Positions 6,224 to 9,334 of a DNA stretch of 9,334 nt are shown here, piece after piece. Position numbers and translations under genes: made by a program. A model generated the notes under the pieces. That model ran no database searches. It worked only from the letters and a program-made list of their open reading frames with translations, and had not been told where the DNA came from. The first letter of the stretch is position 1, and each line of letters begins with the position of its first letter. This stretch comes from an uncultured Bacilli bacterium. GTDB taxonomy: Bacteria > Bacillota_I > Bacilli_A > RF39 > UBA660. Location: the NCBI GenBank assembly GCA_944327425.1, contig CALVHJ010000053.1, positions 1 through 9,334 on the forward strand, given 5' to 3'.

Positions 6224-6252
6224 TTGACAATTTACTAGCAATATGTTAAAAT
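6224..6252 (+). promoter_or_regulatory. Strong promoter for the acyltransferase gene
   Basis: A consensus TTGACA (6224-6229) is followed after 17 bases by TAAAAT (6247-6252), with TG at 6244-6245 giving an extended -10. The predicted start near 6259 leaves a leader of about 22 bases. The leader carries an AGAGGGGG ribosome binding site (6266-6273), seven bases before the ATG. All elements suggest constitutive, fairly strong expression. Confidence 0.85.
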
Positions 6253-6280
6253 TTGGTTAATTATTAGAGGGGGAAAAGCT

Positions 6281-7792
6281 ATGAATAAACCAAATCCATT
6301 TACCTATGATGAATTTAAGAGTATTGCCGAAGAATTATATCATGAGGGTAAAATGTCTTTAGAAGAATATCAAATATGTCTAGAAAATAATCAAGATAAA
6401 AATAGTTTTGATGGAAAATTAACTACAGAACAATTAAAAGAATTAAGAGCTAGACTAGTAAGTGAAAAGCAAATAAGAAAAATTGAAGAATATTTAATGA
6501 AATATAAAGATCATTTATCAGATTATACTGACTTAGTTGGCGATGACTTAGTTCCTGGAAAATTTTTTAATTTCAACATGAAACATTTTGGCCATTTATT
6601 AGAAGATGATCCTGAAAAAGTAATGTCTAAATCTGGTATAGAAATACGTAAAAGAATATTTTTCCCTTTAGTTAAAGCTTTAGGACCGCTTTTTTTGGGT
6701 TCAAAGCAAATTTTTGAAAACAGAAACGATTTATTATTAGAAAGAGATTATCGCACGGGCACTATCTTACCTAATCAAAATTTAGATTTATTAAAAGGAA
6801 AAATAAATCCCCAAACCGGAAAACCCTTACCTGATTCCAAAATAGTTTTACCCGAAAAGCCCGTTATATGGACCCTAAATCACCATTTTAAAGATGATGC
6901 TTTAGCAAGCGTTATCGCATGTCTTAGAGCTGTATACATATTATTTGGAAGCCTACCACAATTTTATAATACTCTTGATGGTGTTCTTGCTTTTTTAGTA
7001 GGAAGTGCCGTAGTTAATCGAAAAGTCTCAAGTAGTAAAAAAGCATCATATGATAAAATCGGCTATGCTATAGATTTAGGTTCAGATATTATGTGGGCTC
7101 CTGAAGGCGTTTGGAATAAAGATATTGGCAAGCTTTTACAAGAATTATGGCCTGGTGTATATCGAGCTAGTAACGAAAAAGACACTGGCTTAGTACCAGT
7201 TATTCATTATGTATATGATCCAACCCAGAAGATAAATAAAAAATATAATCCTATTCATACTGTAGTTGACGATCCGATTCATTTAGCTAGCTTAGGCTTA
7301 TCTGAAAAAGCTTCTTTAGAATATTATCGTGAAGTTATGGCTTATTGGTATACTTTAATGATGAAAAAATACGGATATGCCAAGAAATATGAAATAAAAG
7401 TGGAAGAAACCCAAATTAAAACAGAACAAGAGCTAGAAAGAATGACTACTGATGAACTAAAAAGATATTATAACAACTTAATTACTGAGAATTATAATGA
7501 ATTAGTTAGAAGTGGTGAAGATTTAAGCACAAGGCAGATTGTTCTTCGCGGCCTAAATAACTCTATTGCTGCCGGTGAAATATACATGCAAGATTTAATG
7601 GATACCGTAGATAGATATGACCTTGCTATTGAAAAATCTGCTCACTATAGACCTAAAGATAAAATAACACCACTTCAAGTATATGGAAATATGGCTAAAT
7701 TACCAATTACTAAAGAAAACAAAGATAATGTAGAATATGCTAGAAAACTAGTAAGAGAATATCAAAAAAATGATTTTCAATCTAGATTTTAA
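6281..7792 (+). CDS. PlsC-like phospholipid/glycerolipid acyltransferase, extended form
   Basis: The central part (about 190-315) carries the lysophosphatidate-type acyltransferase motifs. These are the HX4D catalytic box, H201 and D206 in NHHFKDDA, then WAPEGVWN with PEG at 274-276 in place of the usual FPEG, and the LVPVIHYVYD strand (304-313). Such enzymes transfer acyl groups from acyl-CoA or acyl-phosphate to glycerolipids at the membrane. At 503 residues it is about twice the usual PlsC length. The N-terminal half (1-190) is charged and mostly helical, apart from a hydrophobic stretch near 127-140. The C-terminal 180 residues are also charged and helical. Hydrophobic stretches at about 208-245 may dip into the membrane. 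The acceptor and the role of the extensions are unknown. It is monocistronic, with its own promoter and terminator. Confidence 0.78.
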   Translation: MNKPNPFTYDEFKSIAEELYHEGKMSLEEYQICLENNQDKNSFDGKLTTEQLKELRARLVSEKQIRKIEEYLMKYKDHLSDYTDLVGDDLVPGKFFNFNMKHFGHLLEDDPEKVMSKSGIEIRKRIFFPLVKALGPLFLGSKQIFENRNDLLLERDYRTGTILPNQNLDLLKGKINPQTGKPLPDSKIVLPEKPVIWTLNHHFKDDALASVIACLRAVYILFGSLPQFYNTLDGVLAFLVGSAVVNRKVSSSKKASYDKIGYAIDLGSDIMWAPEGVWNKDIGKLLQELWPGVYRASNEKDTGLVPVIHYVYDPTQKINKKYNPIHTVVDDPIHLASLGLSEKASLEYYREVMAYWYTLMMKKYGYAKKYEIKVEETQIKTEQELERMTTDELKRYYNNLITENYNELVRSGEDLSTRQIVLRGLNNSIAAGEIYMQDLMDTVDRYDLAIEKSAHYRPKDKITPLQVYGNMAKLPITKENKDNVEYARKLVREYQKNDFQSRF

Positions 7793-7812
7793 ATGCAAAT
7801 TCTGCATTTTTT
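7791..7812 (+). terminator. Intrinsic terminator after the acyltransferase gene
   Basis: AAATGCA (7791-7797) and TGCATTT (7803-7809) form a 7-bp stem with a 5-base loop, followed by continuing T residues to 7812. The stem begins within the stop codon. It separates the acyltransferase transcript from the kinase gene. Confidence 0.65.
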
Positions 7813-7828
7813 CTTATTATAATTATTA

Positions 7829-7857
7829 TTTACATATTTTTTTCGACATGCTATAAT
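7829..7857 (+). promoter_or_regulatory. Promoter for the histidine kinase gene
   Basis: TTTACA (7829-7834), a 17-base spacer and a consensus TATAAT (7852-7857) with TG at 7849-7850 form a strong extended -10 promoter. Transcription would start near 7864, leaving only about nine bases before the ATG. The message is therefore close to leaderless, with a minimal GGTG as ribosome binding site. Confidence 0.75.
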
Positions 7858-7872
7858 AATATTGGTGATAAT

Positions 7873-9334
7873 ATGTCAGGTATACTCTTACCAGCGTGCT
7901 CAATTTTTTTCTCAGCATTGCTATGTATAATTTATTTTTCTAAAAAAAGAATCAATTTACTAGAAAATAAAATGTATTCAATAATGATTATAGCAATCTT
8001 AATTGATAGTATTTTAGTAACGGTTTTACAAAGTTTTGTATCAGGTGGTGGCGTAAGTGACTTAGAAATGGCCTTTGTTCCCCTTCTTAATAAAATAGAC
8101 TTTGTCTGTTTGATAGTATTCTGTAATTGTTTATTTTTCTATACTTTTTTAATTACAATTCCTAAATTTAAAGAAAAATTTAATAAATATGCTATTCCTT
8201 TTGCCCTATTAGATATAATTGTAATAATTTTAATTATCTTTAGTGAAGTTTTAGCAATAAGAGAAGGCGACAATTACAGTGTTAGTGGTATACCTGTTTA
8301 TCTAACTTATATCTTATGTTTACTGTATTTATTATTATCTATTATAATTGTTTTAATAAATTGTAAAAAGAAAGATCGAAGACATATACCTATTTATGCC
8401 GTTATGGGTATTATGCTTCTCATATTTATTCTCTTTCAACTAAATCCATATTTAATAATTATTTCTATATCTTTAACATTTATAAATTATATAATGTACT
8501 TTACAATAGAAAACCCTGATTTAAATCATATTAAAGAATTAAATTTAGCCAAAGATCAAGCTGAAAAAGCAAACAGAGCCAAAACAGACTTTTTATCAAA
8601 CATGTCCCATGAGATTAGAACGCCACTTAATGCTATTGTAGGATTTAGTGAATGTATGCTTGAAGCTAATGATTTAAAAGAAACCAAAGAATATGCCGGC
8701 GATATTGTTGATGCATCAAAACAACTATTAGAAATTGTTAATGGTATTTTAGATATCTCTAAAATTGAGGCAAATAAAGTTGAAATAATACCTAAAAATT
8801 ATAACCCAAGAGAAGTATTTGATGGTCTAAGAAAACTAGTATTACCACGAATCAAAGAAAAACCTATTGAATTTAAAATGATCTTTTCTCCTGATCTTCC
8901 CGGTATTTTACGAGGTGATGTTGCCAAAGTTAAACAAGTAATTTTAAATGTTTTAACTAATGCCGCAAAATATACTGATAAAGGAGAAATTATCTTTAAT
9001 GTAAACTGCATAAATCGAATGGATACCAAAGTATGTTTGATGTACATATCAGTTAAAGATACCGGACGAGGAATCAAAAAAGACAAATTAGAGACAATAT
9101 TCGGTAAATTTGAACGAATAGACGAAGACAAAAACACAACTACTGAAGGAACTGGATTAGGTCTTGCTATTACCAAAAGTTTAGTTGACTTAATGGGAGG
9201 TAGAATTACCGTATTCTCAAAATATGGTGAAGGTTCAACTTTCAGGGTATATTTAGAACAAGAAATTATAAGTATGGAAATACCTGATTCTGAAGAAAAT
9301 GAAGAAGAAGAAATTGCTTATAAAGATTATAGTG
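7873..9334 (+). CDS. Multi-pass sensor histidine kinase (3' end outside the window)
   Basis: At least 487 codons are present and the frame is open at the window edge. The first ~212 residues contain about seven hydrophobic segments (near 4-21, 36-55, 77-95, 107-127, 140-160, 173-190, 194-211). This looks like a membrane-embedded sensor rather than a large outside domain. A short linker leads to the dimerisation domain with H246 in SNMSHEIRTPLN. The ATP-binding domain follows with N363 (N box, TNAAKYT), D396 (G1 box, DTGRGI), an F box (FGKFERID) and G426-G430 (G2 box, GTGLGLA). The kinase core is complete. It is followed by a Glu-rich tail (SEENEEEEIAYKDYS) that may link to a receiver domain, as in hybrid kinases. 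The signal sensed is unknown, and no response regulator is in view. Confidence 0.92.
   Translation, partial: MSGILLPACSIFFSALLCIIYFSKKRINLLENKMYSIMIIAILIDSILVTVLQSFVSGGGVSDLEMAFVPLLNKIDFVCLIVFCNCLFFYTFLITIPKFKEKFNKYAIPFALLDIIVIILIIFSEVLAIREGDNYSVSGIPVYLTYILCLLYLLLSIIIVLINCKKKDRRHIPIYAVMGIMLLIFILFQLNPYLIIISISLTFINYIMYFTIENPDLNHIKELNLAKDQAEKANRAKTDFLSNMSHEIRTPLNAIVGFSECMLEANDLKETKEYAGDIVDASKQLLEIVNGILDISKIEANKVEIIPKNYNPREVFDGLRKLVLPRIKEKPIEFKMIFSPDLPGILRGDVAKVKQVILNVLTNAAKYTDKGEIIFNVNCINRMDTKVCLMYISVKDTGRGIKKDKLETIFGKFERIDEDKNTTTEGTGLGLAITKSLVDLMGGRITVFSKYGEGSTFRVYLEQEIISMEIPDSEENEEEEIAYKDYS

Noticed and set aside
8799..9176. Minus-strand open frame of 125 codons
   Set aside because: It is antisense to the conserved kinase ATP-binding domain, whose motifs are clear on the plus strand.
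1..9334. CRISPR array, tRNA or rRNA genes, reverse transcriptase
   Set aside because: No regularly spaced repeats, cloverleaf-like segments, rRNA motifs or YxDD-type reverse transcriptase frame were seen on either strand.

Overview
The window is very AT-rich with short intergenic gaps, Shine-Dalgarno-type ribosome binding sites and standard sigma-A-like promoters, several with an extended -10 (TGn). This points to a low-GC Firmicute, plausibly a gut-type Bacilli/Erysipelotrichia or Clostridia lineage; that placement is inference. It divides into an accessory left third and an ordinary chromosomal right two thirds.

Left, accessory part (about 1-3200, nearly all minus strand). A new gene starts at the left edge with a clear promoter and ribosome binding site. 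Next is a complete IS4-type insertion sequence (about 151-1575) with an intact DDE transposase and 24-bp imperfect terminal inverted repeats. It sits in the 5' end of a DUF1016/YhcG-type PDDEXK nuclease gene, leaving a 55-codon stub whose stop codon lies in the insertion sequence end. A second, intact DUF1016 gene lies just upstream (2115-3038). Both copies are preceded by the same roughly 80-bp non-coding block, 73 of 80 positions identical, so the locus is a duplicated module. Between them is a short, more GC-rich, Asn(AAC/AAT)-rich stretch (about 1969-2092) that looks like the template or variable repeat of a diversity-generating retroelement. No reverse transcriptase is in the window. The intact DUF1016 gene also carries a perfect 27-bp palindrome in its coding sequence.

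Middle (3219-5957, minus strand). A cation diffusion facilitator has the Asn-Asp / Asp-Asp transport-site pattern of manganese exporters and its own promoter. Upstream of it is a tight three-gene operon: a UcpA-type short-chain dehydrogenase, a small membrane-anchored protein of unknown function, and a single-domain nitroreductase. A strong hairpin terminator closes the operon. The UcpA and nitroreductase pairing suggests redox handling or detoxification of reactive small molecules (inference).

Right (6281-9334, plus strand). After a 323-bp divergent intergenic region come a 503-residue PlsC-like acyltransferase with long extensions at both ends, a terminator, and then a multi-membrane-spanning sensor histidine kinase that runs off the window. 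No tRNA, rRNA or CRISPR array was seen.
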